Origin: Norana najaformis
Lineage: Eukaryota; Annelida; Clitellata; Crassiclitellata; Hormogastridae
DNA: 64,000 nucleotides
Direction: 5' to 3'
Assembly (NCBI GenBank): GCA_964023275.1
Contig: OZ029919.1
Span: forward strand, 7,230,903 to 7,294,902
Part shown: in pieces, positions 44,690 to 56,409 of the stretch
Layout: each line of letters begins with the position of its first letter
How positions within the stretch are numbered: position 1 is the stretch's first letter
Position numbers and translations under genes: made by a program
Notes under the pieces: model-generated
Told to the model about the DNA's origin: nothing
Databases searched by the model: none
What the model saw: only the letters and a program-made list of their open reading frames with translations

Positions 44690-45255
44690 TCACTGCTTTA
44701 GCAATTCAACTTTTAGGATGACGAGTCTGAGGAATAGTGGAAAATTGGATGGTTGGCTTGTAATAAATGATCCATTACCTTACATTACCCACATAGTACA
44801 CTTATTTTACCCTATTGTTAATATTTTAGGTGGGTCCAAAATGTGCTTTATAAATATCTGCTTACATTACACAACCTTGTCCACTTCGGCCTGAAATAAG
44901 AAAAGATCTGCTTTTCTGCAGCTCACCAAGATATATCTTTGGGAGGGGTTATTTATTGAGGAACTGAGGAAGACGTCCCGAGTCGAGCACATTAAATCTA
45001 AGACACATGTCCAGTGCTTCCGGCATCTCTTGAAATTTTTTTTGGCTCTCGGTTTGTGTCAGCGAACGAACAATGCGAATAGCGAACAATGTGAATAGCT
45101 GCACACGCCGAGATCTGTCTTAGCCAAGAAGATCTCTTTGTCAGGCTTCTTCAAACCAGGAATGCAAAGTACTTGACCCCTCAAAGGCTATTACATTCAA
45201 TGGCTAAAGGAAATAGAATTATAGTGATGACGATGAGGACAATGATAAGAATGAC
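44690..45255. other. No recognisable gene
   Basis: Non-coding as far as can be seen. Confidence 0.3.
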
Positions 45256-45261
45256 AGTGAA

Positions 45262-45385
45262 GGTGGTGGTGGTGGTTGTGGTCGTAGTCGTGGTGGTGGT
45301 GGTTGTGGTCGTAGTCGTGGTGGTGGTGGTTGTGGTCGTAGTCGTGGTGGTGGTGGTTGTGGTCGTAGTCGTGGTGGTGGTATTG
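45262..45385. repeat. 27-bp GGT-rich minisatellite, 4 units plus a partial
   Basis: Units of GTGGTGGTGGTGGTTGTGG followed by TCGTAGTC start at 45263, 45290, 45317 and 45344. The V-rich and P/R-rich frames are artefacts. Confidence 0.95.
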
Positions 45386-45389
45386 GGGA

Positions 45390-47045
45390 TGAAGGGGATG
45401 ATAACAAGGATGAGTATGTATACCAGTAAATTCTTTTTGGCTAATAAAGCTTTAAAGCATTCCAGGTAACATAATTTAGGTATAAATTAGAAAAAGGTAT
45501 GGGTGCATGTGCGATTTGAAAAATAGTATGAAATGGTTTTCGTGAACTACATCGAGCTGGCATTTAGTTTCCCCAATGGTGAATGATTTGGAAGGAGCTA
45601 TTTGTTTGGTTAATGTAGTTTTAAACCAGGATCTGCTAGGTTTAAGAGGACTTTCAAGCATGGATTATGATCTAAGGTTGTTTGTTTTAAACAGTATAAT
45701 CGATGGTCAGTTTGTGTACGAGTTTTTATGTAATTTGCAGCAGAGATGACTCTCTTTTGCCAACTGCAGGAGTTCAGAGTTGCTTTCTTGCTGTTAATGA
45801 ACATATTTTTGATTGTATATTAGTGGAGTTTGAAACAGTACAACATGTTAGTGTTGTGGCATCAGATTTTTCGTTTTCTGCATTTGTCACTCATTTCGTT
45901 AGATCGCTAGATCATTATTGGATCTTAAATCAGTGCAGCTGATGTGGGTAACAACTGTATTCGATGGAAATCGTCTTGGCTTCTGCTGGATCTTTGTATC
46001 ATTGTCTTCGTAATGGCGCCACCATTGTCGGGGGACTGGAAAAATAATAGCTTTGTGATCAGGTTGGATGCGACTGGAGAAGAATTCATCAGCGCTTGTG
46101 TTGCTTGGCTGTTTGCGCCGGATCAAGAGACACGTCTTTGTCCTTTTGGCTTAGTACGGCTGACCTTTATTTGCATTCCGTGGCACTTTTTGCAATTGTT
46201 CCGTACTCCCTGGATTCGACTGTTGTCTTCTTATCACTGGCCGTTGAGATGAACTTGAAATTAGATGAAAGGAGACCTTTGCGAAGGGCAGAAGCCGTGG
46301 CTGTAAATGATTTCAATCTTTCGGCAGATCGAAGTTTGTCGATAAATGCTAAGTGCTTTGTGTTGACTTGAAGTGTCACTCTTGAGCGATTTTGATCTTT
46401 CAGAAATGCCATTTTACAATGAGATGACATAATCATATCTCTTGGTATTACTTTTGCATTATGAATATGCTGTCAAGATAAGCTCTGTGGGGAACGGGTA
46501 CCCTGTCTCCCCCGGTGGATTTGCCTGTGACTTTTGCTCTGTCTTATTTTAAGTCTGTTCCATGATTCTTGGCAAATGCCATAGAGATTTTTAGCCCTGC
46601 ATGACAAAAGACGAAGGACAAAGTTTTTGCTTAATTCCTGCAAATATAAATCTCTGTTGAAATCAGCCACCTGAGAATTACGTTGCTGATGGTCTTGAGA
46701 CTGAAGATGCTGGATGCTGGATGCTAATAGGGCTTTGTAATTCGTCTTCTATAATCAGAGGTATACCAACTCACCTGTACACTCCAGAGCACATGGGGAT
46801 GCTATTTTTCCAGCCTAATTAAAGCCGGCTTGATTACCACACTTAGTCAAGTGTCTGCATTGCTTATATTACATCATGTTACTTGGCATTACATTATATG
46901 TTACGTAAGGTAAAAAGTATCTGCTATCTCTTGGCTTTTGATGAGACTTTTTGACTGGACTGTGATTACCTAATTGTTTCTCACTCCGAACTGATATCTC
47001 CTGTTGTAATAGTGCTATGGAAATCTCCAGACTTGAAAGTCTAAA
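45390..47045. other. No recognisable gene
   Basis: Overlapping frames of 75-102 codons lie at 45899-46436 on both strands. None shows a domain. Confidence 0.3.
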
Positions 47046-47050
47046 CTACA

Positions 47051-47200
47051 TTCGTAATCATAAGCTTGAGATTTTTATAGCGCCCAATGAAAGCCACGTC
47101 ACGGGGACCAGCTTATTGACAGGCGCTCAGTCAAAACCAAATCGATAGGCAAAAGGGTTCGGTTCCAGGTCAAGGTCCAAGAGTCAGGCAGAGAGACTTT
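47051..47200 (-). mobile_element. LINE family A 3' end
   Basis: Plus strand: TTCGTAATCATAAGCTTGAG, TTTTTATAGCGCCCAATG, GCTTATTGACAGGCGCTCAG and GGTTCCAGGTCAAGG. Short, 5'-truncated. Confidence 0.75.
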
Positions 47201-47204
47201 AATT

Positions 47205-47635
47205 TTACTTGACAACGTATTTACCAGAGCCTTTGTGTTTCAGTTGGATGTTAGGACAGTCATACATACACACCACACAACAGTCTTCGTTGAATAAGTC
47301 CACCTTAGCTTAACGGACTAACTAGACTGATTTGTGAACTGACCAGACTCAGCCTTCGTAAATTGAGTCACGCAGTGATGTCATTCTCTCTAATCATGAA
47401 CATAAAATCTGAATTTATTCAGGGCACAAAAACCAGATTGAAACAATGAACGCATTCACAGATCAAGATGAGGATGCTAAGGCAAAGAGTTTTGCAAGGG
47501 CAAGTTGCATTCTGGGTTACACTCCATGCAATTCTAATGCAATTAAATTTGGTTAAAAAAGCTTATGGAAAGGAACGTTTGTTAAATGCCCCTGTCAACG
47601 TTAGATCTCAGTAGAATGATCCCGGGGTTGCAAAA
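47205..47635. other. No recognisable gene
   Basis: No frame above 60 codons and no repeat recognised. Confidence 0.3.
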
Positions 47636-47639
47636 TCTT

Positions 47640-47824
47640 TCAGTTGATTCGGCCGATTTGCACGCAGAACAGCGGCAGTCTGACAGCAAGACATTCTTCC
47701 CTAAAGGTTAGGTACATGACTTTGCAACAAATCTATTTACCACCCCGAGATTTGAACCGTGGACATAAAGGTGAAAGGCAAAATCTCTTGGAAGTTATCT
47801 GTGTTCCACTCTGACCACTGTGTA
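47640..47824 (-). mobile_element. tRNA-derived SINE, family S2
   Basis: Minus strand: A box tggtcagagtgg (near 47820), B box cacggttcaaatctcgg (47761-47745), an excellent GGTTCRAATC match. Downstream TTTAGGGAAGAATGTCTTGC aligns with the copy at 16553-16765. Confidence 0.6.
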
Positions 47825-47829
47825 GTTCA

Positions 47830-49265
47830 AATATCCTTCCACCTCTGGTGACTGTTAATTATCAGACCATTGGTTGCTTCCTGTGACGTTTTTGCTCATA
47901 ATGAATAACATTATTTAGGCTAGCTTAGCCAGAGATTTGGGGAAGTACTTAAAGGCGCTATATTAAGTGTCTAGGTAACTAATCACCTAACTAAATGACT
48001 CCAGTTAGCGTCAGTACACTGATTTCAGTCTGGTGCAAAGTGACCATGATGCTAGAAATTCAAACATAAAATGACATAGTCTGAAATGGAGCATCAGAAA
48101 TTTTAAAATATTGCCAGTGCATCAAGTTGCTCTCTGTAAGAGATTTTTGAAAGCAAGACATGTATACGTTTGAGTAACGCCACGGTTTTCCGGGTGACCG
48201 AATTCGCAAAATAACATGTTTAATCAGGCACGAGGCAGATTACACGAGATAAATCAAGATATCATTATTTCCAAAGATCCTTGCTTTTTTGATCAGTTTA
48301 CTATGAGCGTGGCAGCGTCGTGTGTCTTTGTCGGCACTGCTTTTGATGTTCATGTCTTCATATTGGATTGCTATGATATGGTATTACGCACATTTGCTTG
48401 CTTCGTGTTACCTGCCTCCGTACCAACACTTGGCGTGGCTTTGGTCGTGCTATGACAAGGCGAAGTACGCCATTGGCGTGCTCTTTCAACCTGGGAATTG
48501 ACGACATCCCGCTTGGGATGTGGCCTCATGGCAAACATTTGTGCAGCGATGTGTGGCTGATGGCATTGTGTTTCCTGAAATCAGTCATGAGTTTTATGAT
48601 GCAACGACCTCCGTAATCTTGTCGACGGAATTTTGACCTCATTTGGCATATTCGAGCCTGAATGTAAACTGGAGTTTAACAATTGCATGATAACAATCTC
48701 AGAATTGATTTAATGAAATTTTAATCGATGCAGTATAAGTGAATAGGGCCGTTTCATAAAAGCTTCTTATGACATTGGGTCTGTTTTTTCTGTGGGAATT
48801 TTTTTAGACTTTATGTTATAATTATTATGTTGCAGTTTAGAATTATTTTTTTATAAATAGGAGATTTGTAAAGTAAGAGCAGTATTATTAAGTCTGCATA
48901 TGCCGTACTGTGCTTAGGCATTTATATAGTGCCCTTTTTATATGCATGTATGTATCTGAACAATTATGTAGCACCATTTAAGAACCTCACAAAGTCATTG
49001 AAACATGACTATCAAACACATCTAAAAAGGAGTCTTAAAGAACGCCAGTGTTTCTCAAAAGCATGATCAGAAAGCACAATCTTACCGTCTTTCAAATTTT
49101 GTCCAGAACAATTAATAGTCTAACTTAGAAAATTTTAATGATAAATTAGTCGAATGTCTGTTTTAAATGGAATTCTCTAGTTATTTCTTCATAAGGAAGT
49201 GGCTGCAAGTTTTATTTTGCTCCATACCATAAGATTTCAACCGAGCTTTTCCACAGGTTATGTTT
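47830..49265. other. No recognisable gene
   Basis: Bases 48200-48650 have mixed composition and 72-79-codon frames without domain. GGCGCTATATTAAG at 47935-47948 is an isolated LINE-tail-like sequence. Confidence 0.3.
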
Positions 49266-49267
49266 TT

Positions 49268-49357
49268 TTACTAAATACTTGAGCGACCATTGATTGTTGT
49301 CATGTGCGTTTTTACAACTGCGCTGTAGAAGTCTTTAGATTAGATTACGTTACATCA
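49268..49357 (+). mobile_element. LINE family D 3' tail
   Basis: GCGACCATTGATTGTTGTCA, then GCGCTGTAGAAGTCTTTAGA and TTAGATTACG. Same order as the antisense tail at 9011-9065. Confidence 0.6.
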
Positions 49358-49459
49358 AACATGCTTTGACAGCACAAGGTATGTCTATGGCACATGCTTC
49401 CTCTCTTGTAAATTCCACCAACCACCGAGCTTCTCTTTGTCGTGCTGCACATGCGCACA

Positions 49460-49543
49460 CTGCTTTATGAATAAGCTGGTCCCCGCGGCGCGGCTTTCAT
49501 TGGGCGCTGTAGAAATCTTGGGATTACGATTACGATGAATGCA
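49460..49543 (+). mobile_element. LINE family A 3' tail
   Basis: ATGAATAAGCTGGTCCCCGC, TTTCATTGGGCGCTGTAGAA, then ATCTTGGGATTACGATTACG. Only the last 85 bases are present. Confidence 0.75.
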
Positions 49544-49739
49544 TGTGTGGAGACTTCTTTTTGACACACAGACGTTTCTGAATAATGCTCATTCCCATTG
49601 CGCTATTCATTACATGCAGTTTTTAAACCTTGTGGGATGTGGTTTCGTTTTGCATTCAGCCACGGGTGTGAAGTGCTATTTTTATTAATTAGTAACTGAT
49701 ATCGCGTTGATATCACAAAAGATATGAACCGGTGGCACA

Positions 49740-52440
49740 CCAAAGCCAAGCCACTCTATCAAGTAAATATCCAGCTCAGCCCAATAAGACAGAAAGGCAG
49801 CCTATGGTGGATAAGCAGTTTAGAAAAAGCTTAGTCTTAAGTTGTGAATGAAATGAAACGAGCAACTGAGCAGAGCGATTAGATATAGAAAGAGAGTTTC
49901 AACATCTAGCAACCGAAAAAGCCCAATCACTAAGATGACCTGGTATGGCAAGAGAAAGACATTCAGATGACCTGCTATGGCAAGAGAAAGACATTCAGAT
50001 GACCTGCTATGGCAAGAGAAAGACATTCAGATGACCTGGTATGGCAAGAGAAAGACAATCAGATGACCTGGTATGGCAAGAGAAAGACATTCAGATGACC
50101 TGGTATGGCAAGAGAAAGACATTCAGATGACCTGCTATGGCAAGAGAAAGACATTCAGATGACCTGGTATGGCAAGAGAAAGACAATCAGATGACCTGGT
50201 ATGGCAAGAGAAAGACATTCAGATGACCTGGTATGGCAAGAGAAAGACATTCAGATGACCTGCTATGGCAAGAGAAAGACATTCAGATGACCTGGTATGG
50301 CAAGAGAAAGACATTCAGATGACCTGCTATGGCAAGAGAAAGACATTCAGATGACCTGGTATGGCAAGAGAAAGACAATCAGATGACCTGGTATGGCAAG
50401 AGAAAGACATTCAGATGACCTGCTATGGCAAGAGAAAGACAATCAGATGACCTGGTATGGCAAGAGAAAGACAATCAGATGACCTGCTATGGCAAGAGAA
50501 AGACATTCAGATGACCTGGTATGGCAAGAGAAAGACATTCAGATGACCTGGTATGGCAAGAGAAAGACATTCAGATGACCTGGTATGGCAAGAGAAAGAC
50601 ATTCAGATGACCTGGTATGGCAAGAGAAAGACAATCAGATGACCTGGTATGGCAAGAGAAAGACAATCAGATGACCTGGTATGGCAAGAGAAAGACAATC
50701 AGATGACCTGGTATGGCAAGAGAAAGACAATCAGATGACCTGGTATGGCAAGAGAAAGACATTCAGATGACCTGGTATGGCAAGAGAAAGACATTCAGAT
50801 GACCTGGTATGGCAAGAGAAAGACATTCAGATGACCTGGTATGGCAAGAGAAAGACAATCAGATGACCTGCTATGGCAAGAGAAAGACATTCAGATGACC
50901 TGGTATGGCAAGAGAAAGACAATCAGATGACCTGGTATGGCAAGAGAAAGACATTCAGATGACCTGGTATGGCAAGAGAAAGACATTCAGATGACCTGGT
51001 ATGGCAAGAGAAAGACAATCAGATGACCTGGTATGGCAAGAGAAAGACAATCAGATGACCTGGTATGGCAAGAGAAAGACATTCAGATGACCTGGTATGG
51101 CAAGAGAAAGACAATCAGATGACCTGGTATGGCAAGAGAAAGACATTCAGATGACCTGGTATGGCAAGAGAAAGACAATCAGATGACCTGGTATGGCAAG
51201 AGAAAGACATTCAGATGACCTGGTATGGCAAGAGAAAGACAATCAGATGACCTGGTATGGCAAGAGAAAGACATTCAGATGACCTGGTATGGCAAGAGAA
51301 AGACAATCAGATGACCTGGTATGGCAAGAGAAAGACAATCAGATGACCTGGTATGGCAAGAGAAAGACAATCAGATGACCTGGTATGGCAAGAGAAAGAC
51401 AATCAGATGACCTGGTATGGCAAGAGAAAGACATTCAGCTGACCTGGTATGGCAAGAGAAAGACAATCAGATGACCTGGTATGGCAAGAGAAAGACATTC
51501 AGATGACCTGGTATGGCAAGAGAAAGACATTCAGATGACCTGCTATGGCAAGAGAAAGACATTCAGATGACCTGGTATGGCAAGAGAAAGACATTCAGAT
51601 GACCTGGTATGGCAAGAGAAAGACAATCAGATGACCTGGTATGGCAAGAGAAAGACAATCAGATGACCTGGTATGGCAAGAGAAAGACAATCAGATGACC
51701 TGGTATGGCAAGAGAAAGACATTCAGATGACCTGGTATGGCAAGAGAAAGACATTCAGATGACCTGGTATGGCAAGAGAAAGACAATCAGATGACCTGGT
51801 ATGGCAAGAGAAAGACAATCAGATGACCTGGTATGGCAAGAGAAAGACAATCAGATGACCTGGTATGGCAAGAGAAAGACAATCAGATGACCTGGTATGG
51901 CAAGAGAAAGACAATCAGATGACCTGGTATGGCAAGAGAAAGACAATCAGATGACCTGGTATGGCAAGAGAAAGACAATCAGATGACCTGGTATGGCAAG
52001 AGAAAGACAATCAGATGACCTGGTATGGCAAGAGAAAGACATTCAGATGACCTGGTATGGCAAGAGAAAGACAATCAGATGACCTGGTATGGCAAGAGAA
52101 AGACATTCAGATGACCTGGTATGGCAAGAGAAAGACATTCAGATGACCTGGTATGGCAAGAGAAAGACAATCAGATGACCTGGTATGGCAAGAGAAAGAC
52201 ATTCAGATGACCTGGTATGGCAAGAGAAAGACAATCAGATGACCTAGTATGGCAAGAGAAAGAGAATCAGATGACCTGGTATGGCAAGAGAAAGACAATC
52301 AGATGACCTGGTATGGCAAGAGAAAAACAGTCAGATGACCTGGTATGGCAAGAGAAAAACAATCAGATGACCTGGTATGGCAAGAGAAAGACAGTCAGAT
52401 GACCTGGTTGAATTTTGATAAATCTGGGGAATGAGGATTG
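49740..52440 (-). pseudogene. LINE family G ORF2 C-terminus interrupted by a 32-bp satellite
   Basis: Left of the satellite (49740-49931) the minus strand reads LSDWAFSVARC, stop, NSLSISNRSAQLLVSF, then HSQLKTKLFLNC, which is the LINE signature also seen at 17715-17875 (GPKFWNSLPVSVRSAQSLL). Its 3' part AAACTGCTTATCCACCATA and GCTGCCTTTCTGTC matches 17866-17905. Right of the satellite, 52405-52440 (TTGAATTTTGATAAATCTGG and GGAATGAGGATTGATTTTAA) matches 25540-25580 of another G copy. So both flanks belong to one LINE and the array lies inside it. Confidence 0.8.
49932..52404. repeat. 32-bp satellite, 77 full units
   Basis: The unit is cagatgacctggtatggcaa followed by GAGAAAGACAWT. Starts run from 49932 to 52396 in exact 32-base steps (2464 = 77 x 32), so no unit has an insertion or deletion. 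Two sites vary: GGTATGG or GCTATGG, and ACATTC or ACAATC. GCT units are concentrated in the left 20 or so units. The last five units on the right have extra changes (ctagtatgg, gagaatc, aaaaacag). 32 is not a multiple of three and no long frame spans it. Confidence 0.98.
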
Positions 52441-53145
52441 ATTTTAAGTATTGTGGTTGGCCAGGGTTTTTAGTGCTGTGTAAACTTAAGCTCAGTTGGA
52501 AATAAATCATGATCTAAAACCCAACAGAGACTTGATCAAAGAAACTTGTACCAGAATCAGGGGCAGCATCCAAGCTCCACGGAAAATCAAGGAATTCACA
52601 GAACTGTTTACATTGTCCGGATTTGTCATAAAACAGCCAGAAAAGCACGGAGCAAAGGGCATAAAATCGGTTAAGTTTTCTAGGATAACAGACCTTATGG
52701 CCGATTGATTGCTGCCAAGATATGTTAAGCCTAACGAGTCTCGTTGCAGTTTTGTGCTGTGTCCGTTGCGAGCTTTTTCCACTGATCATTGTTTATCAAG
52801 TGGATGTTGGAGACAGATGATTTGGAATGACTTGTCCTAGAATTGCTTGTTTTGCTCAGTCCGGTCTGAGAAATCTGCTTCAATCAGTGACGTGAAAGCG
52901 CTTTTTGTAATGTTTACTACATAGATTGTACCGTTCCAATAATTTTAGTCTTTATTATAATATTTTGCCTCTGTTTGACTTGAACATGGATCATTTTAGT
53001 TGATTCGACGCATGTTTGATTCTAAGCATTACTATGAATAGCATATTGCCAGTGTTTTTTTAACATTGAATATTATTGTTGTCATCATCAACAGCATCTT
53101 CATCATCACCATCATCATGTCATTGTTGACCATATGCTATTATTT
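52441..53145. other. No recognisable gene
   Basis: Three overlapping frames of 70-91 codons at 52496-52789 on both strands, with no domain. Confidence 0.3.
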
Positions 53146-53149
53146 ATTT

Positions 53150-53637
53150 GTCATTGTTTTTGACATCATGGTAATATTATACATTGTTGACATCATGGCA
53201 TTAATTGTCATTGTTGACATCTTGGTATTATTTGTCATTGTTGACATCTTGGTATTATTTGTCATTGTTGACATCTTGGTATTATTTGTCATTGTTGACA
53301 TCTTGGTATTATTTGTCATTGTTGACATCTTGGTATTATTTGTCATTGTTGACATCTTGGTATTATTTGTCATTGTTGACATCTTGGTATTATTTGTCAT
53401 TGTTGACATCTTGGTATTATTTGTCATTGTTGACATCTTGGTATTATTTGTCATTGTTGACATCTTGGTATTATTTGTCATTGTTGACATCTTGGTATTA
53501 TTTGTCATTGTTGACATCTTGGTATTATTTGTCATTGTTGACATCTTGGTATTATTTGTCATTGTTGACATCTTGGTATTATTTGTCATTGTTGACATCT
53601 TGGTATTATTTGTCATTGTTGACATCATGGTATTATC
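53150..53637. repeat. 27-bp minisatellite, about 18 units
   Basis: Unit tgtcattgttgacatcttgg followed by TATTATT. Sixteen regular units start every 27 bases from 53206 to 53611; two degenerate units precede at 53152 and 53182. The unit is a multiple of three, so frames of 211, 177 and 162 codons stay open (LVLFVIVDI, SLLTSWYYL and MSTMTNNTK repeats). No flanking conserved coding sequence supports any of them. Confidence 0.95.
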
Positions 53638-53639
53638 TG

Positions 53640-54175
53640 CTAGGTTTATTCAGGTTTTACATAACTGCAATTCCACCAAAACATTTTTTCAGAATCTCTA
53701 AGAAAATTTTCATTACTGAACTGATTTTCAGTCCTTGAAAATTTCATTCCTTAATGGTTTTCCTAATAACCTTGAAGGTCGCAATCTTTTATACAAGTTC
53801 CTCCAGAAACCAATGCGCTCCTGCCCGTAACTTGTCTGAGTTTCTAAAACCGAAGAACTTCTTTGGAGAAGGCTATAAAGCAGAAATCCAGGTAAGCAGA
53901 CAAAGTCACTTGGGATTCCTACAGAAATTCCTTATCGGAATGACAATCTGAATAGAAACTCTTTGTTAACGTGATGGCCATTTGAAGAGCGCATAACAAA
54001 AACCCGTTTCTTGTTCAGCGGACGCAAATGGTGATCCCAGAAGATTGAAAATGCTAGATTTAACATCTTGAAAGAGCAGACACTATTGCAGCCAAAACAT
54101 TTCGAGATACAAATTGTGTTTTAATGAAATGCAGGTTGTGTGGCCTACAAGCAGACACCAATGTGGCACTTATCA
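53640..54175. other. No recognisable gene
   Basis: A 65-codon frame at 53754 has no domain. Confidence 0.3.
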
Positions 54176-54177
54176 AA

Positions 54178-54470
54178 ATTATGGTGTGTGCAGTGGTTTG
54201 TTGGTTACAATGCTGAACTGTCAACCCAGAGGTTTGGGATTCAACTCCCCATAAGGGCAGAAAGATATTTAGAGATTACTGTGCCACTTGCACCCCCTAA
54301 TGAGCTCAGCTGTAACATGAATACACTGACGATCAAGGGAGAGGATTATCAATCCTCCCTTATATGCCATAGCTGAGAAAAATGAAGTCACTAACACCTG
54401 GTACTAATGGGTGCCGCTCTGGCATAAGTTAGGGAACTTCGACAAATTTACGATTACAATTACAGTTACT
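54178..54470 (+). mobile_element. tRNA-derived SINE, family S1
   Basis: Head with gcagtggtttgttggttaca (A-box region) and gtttgggattcaactcccc (degenerate B box). Body blocks ACTTGCACCCCCTAATGAGC, AGAAAAATGAAGTCACTAAC and CGCTCTGGCATA match the minus-strand copy at 27000-27264. The 3' end is ATTTACGATTACAATTACAG, the same kind of tail as LINE families A and C. Confidence 0.7.
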
Positions 54471-54474
54471 CATT

Positions 54475-54905
54475 TACTTTACTTTTCCGTCAGTAGCAGA
54501 GAGATGGTCATGGGGTTGAAGGATGTTTACACTGAGGCAGGGATGCGAAAACAACCATAAATCAACTGCCTGGACAGTCTGCTCACAGGTTTATTGTCTC
54601 TTTCACATGATCCACTTGGGATTCCAACACACTGGACACGGAGGGAAGGCACACTCATAAACAATGAGCTACCACGGCACCCAGTCTGACAGGAGTGCCT
54701 GACTATAGGCCACAGTAGCAGTCTCCTGCTGTTTACCAAACAGTCCATGTCTAAGACTTGGTAGCCGATTGGTTGAGCCTTAGCCGTCTAACACGGAATG
54801 CAGCAACACCCTCTGAAAATGTTGCTGCCCGTGAGGACCTTGAGCAGGTCGTTCACACATAATTGCCATTGTTTCATGCTTTAGCGTTACATAGTGGTGC
54901 CTAAT
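54475..54905. other. No recognisable gene
   Basis: GGTAGCCGATTGGTTGAGCC at 54762 resembles an A box, without a matching B box. A 73-codon minus frame has no domain. Confidence 0.3.
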
Positions 54906-54914
54906 AACTGAAGA

Positions 54915-55000
54915 AGTAATAATAATAATAATTATAATTACAATAATTACAATTGTATTGATATGGCCGAGGATGAGGCCAGATTTTCTAGATACCCTCT
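54915..55000 (-). mobile_element. Possible 3' end of the RT-family LINE
   Basis: (TAA)n at 54918-54935, then ATTGTATTGATATGGCCGAGG and ATGAGGCC, resembling ATTTATATAGCGCC...CACGGCCGAGGCC at 38109. Confidence 0.4.
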
Positions 55001-55079
55001 ATCAGCTCCTACTATAAGTTTTTGCTCTTGAGGATTACACCTATCTTGGCCATAATAAAAATACTACTACAAATAATAG

Positions 55080-55105
55080 TGATGATGATGATGATGATGA
55101 TGATA
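55080..55105. repeat. (GAT)n microsatellite
   Basis: GTGATGATGATGATGATGATG. Confidence 0.85.
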
Positions 55106-55109
55106 ATCT

Positions 55110-56400
55110 GGCCACACTCATTTCAAAAGTAGTCAAATAAGCGATGCATGTGGTTTGGCAGTAAGCGAGGAAGCTGCATGCAGTGCAATCTGCATGTGTG
55201 CGTTGGCATCAGGTTTTGGAGAAAAGAATTGATGCGAGAAGCTTTTCTATGAGGAACCACATGATGCACACGAGAGATGCCTGCATCAAAAAAACTATTA
55301 TGCATTGCGACATGTTATTGTGCTGGTCGCATGTTTCGTCAATGGTTGATGGATGACGATGATGATGAACTGCATTTGTCGTCTCAAAGAGTCATCCTTC
55401 GAGCTCTGATACTTGGCAGCATGGAAGTATTTCTTTGGCAGACGGGTGGACGGATGGACACTTGGATGGAATGATAGACAGACGGATGCATGAATCTACT
55501 GATGGATGGATGGAGGGACGGAGGGACAGACGGTGGAATAATGCCAAAAAACAGAGGAGGATTTGGTATTGGGTTTGTTACTGGGAACGTAGCCAACGGA
55601 TTCTTCCAGGGCCTGGAAAAGGTGGAGAAGTTTGGTCATCTGGAAGCAAGGGGTCTGTGGAACATTAGTAAGTAAGGCTGTATTTAAATTGATTGAAAAC
55701 TTTTTATGTCTCGCTTTAGTCATTGCGAATTTTGGAGACCATTTTCGGATTTTCATTTTTTGATGCCGTTTGTGTTAGCCATCAGAAAATTTTTACTGAT
55801 ATTCTTATGCTGAGCACAATATGTTATCATCTTCCTAACATTTTTCTTCCCTTTTCAGATTTTCATGATTTCCTCAGGATTTTTTATAACTTTTTTTGTT
55901 AATTCTTATGATTTTTGTACCATTTTGATTTCTCAGGAATCTGAAGACCTAGTTTTCACTATGCAACCCTTACCCAGATCAGTTTACTGATGAACTCATT
56001 GGTGAACCCCATAAATAAAACCATGACCCGAATACCCGCGGGCTTGCCCTTGTAGCCATGCAACCGAATCAGATAGGAAGTTTACTACCTTGATTCTGTT
56101 TGGCTGCTGATTAATAAACGAATCTAACATTGATTTGCACTGGTTCAATTTCATCAGCCAAAGGATTTTTCTGCATGATTAGCTCAAGATATGAAAATAT
56201 CAGTTATCCTCTGGTAAACTATATTGACTCTTCCCAAAGTCCTGACCTGACACAGAAACTGATCAAGAAGCGGTTTGTACGGACTTGATTTGATATAGCC
56301 CAGGTGAATTAACTGATCTCTCAGATGCAGGTTTTACGCAGCACTGAGAATTTTGGAGATTTAGGTTACATTGCATTTACATTCGTTACGACTAAGTTGC
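55110..56400. other. No recognisable gene; GGAC/GGAT simple tract
   Basis: 55440-55535 is rich in GGACGGATGGA and GACAGACGG words, giving several short D/G/W-rich frames. The rest is T-rich without features. Confidence 0.35.
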
Positions 56401-56409
56401 GTAAAGTAT

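Noticed and set aside
44178-44693. QQATIP-repeat protein, 171 codons
   Set aside because: Artefact of the 18-bp minisatellite; the other strand is open as well.
49932-52404. CRISPR array
   Set aside because: Units are head-to-tail with no unique spacers, the genome is eukaryotic and no cas genes are present.
53066-53738. Repetitive membrane protein gene (211- and 177-codon frames)
   Set aside because: Frames are open on both strands only because the 27-bp unit is stop-free and divisible by three; no unique coding flanks.
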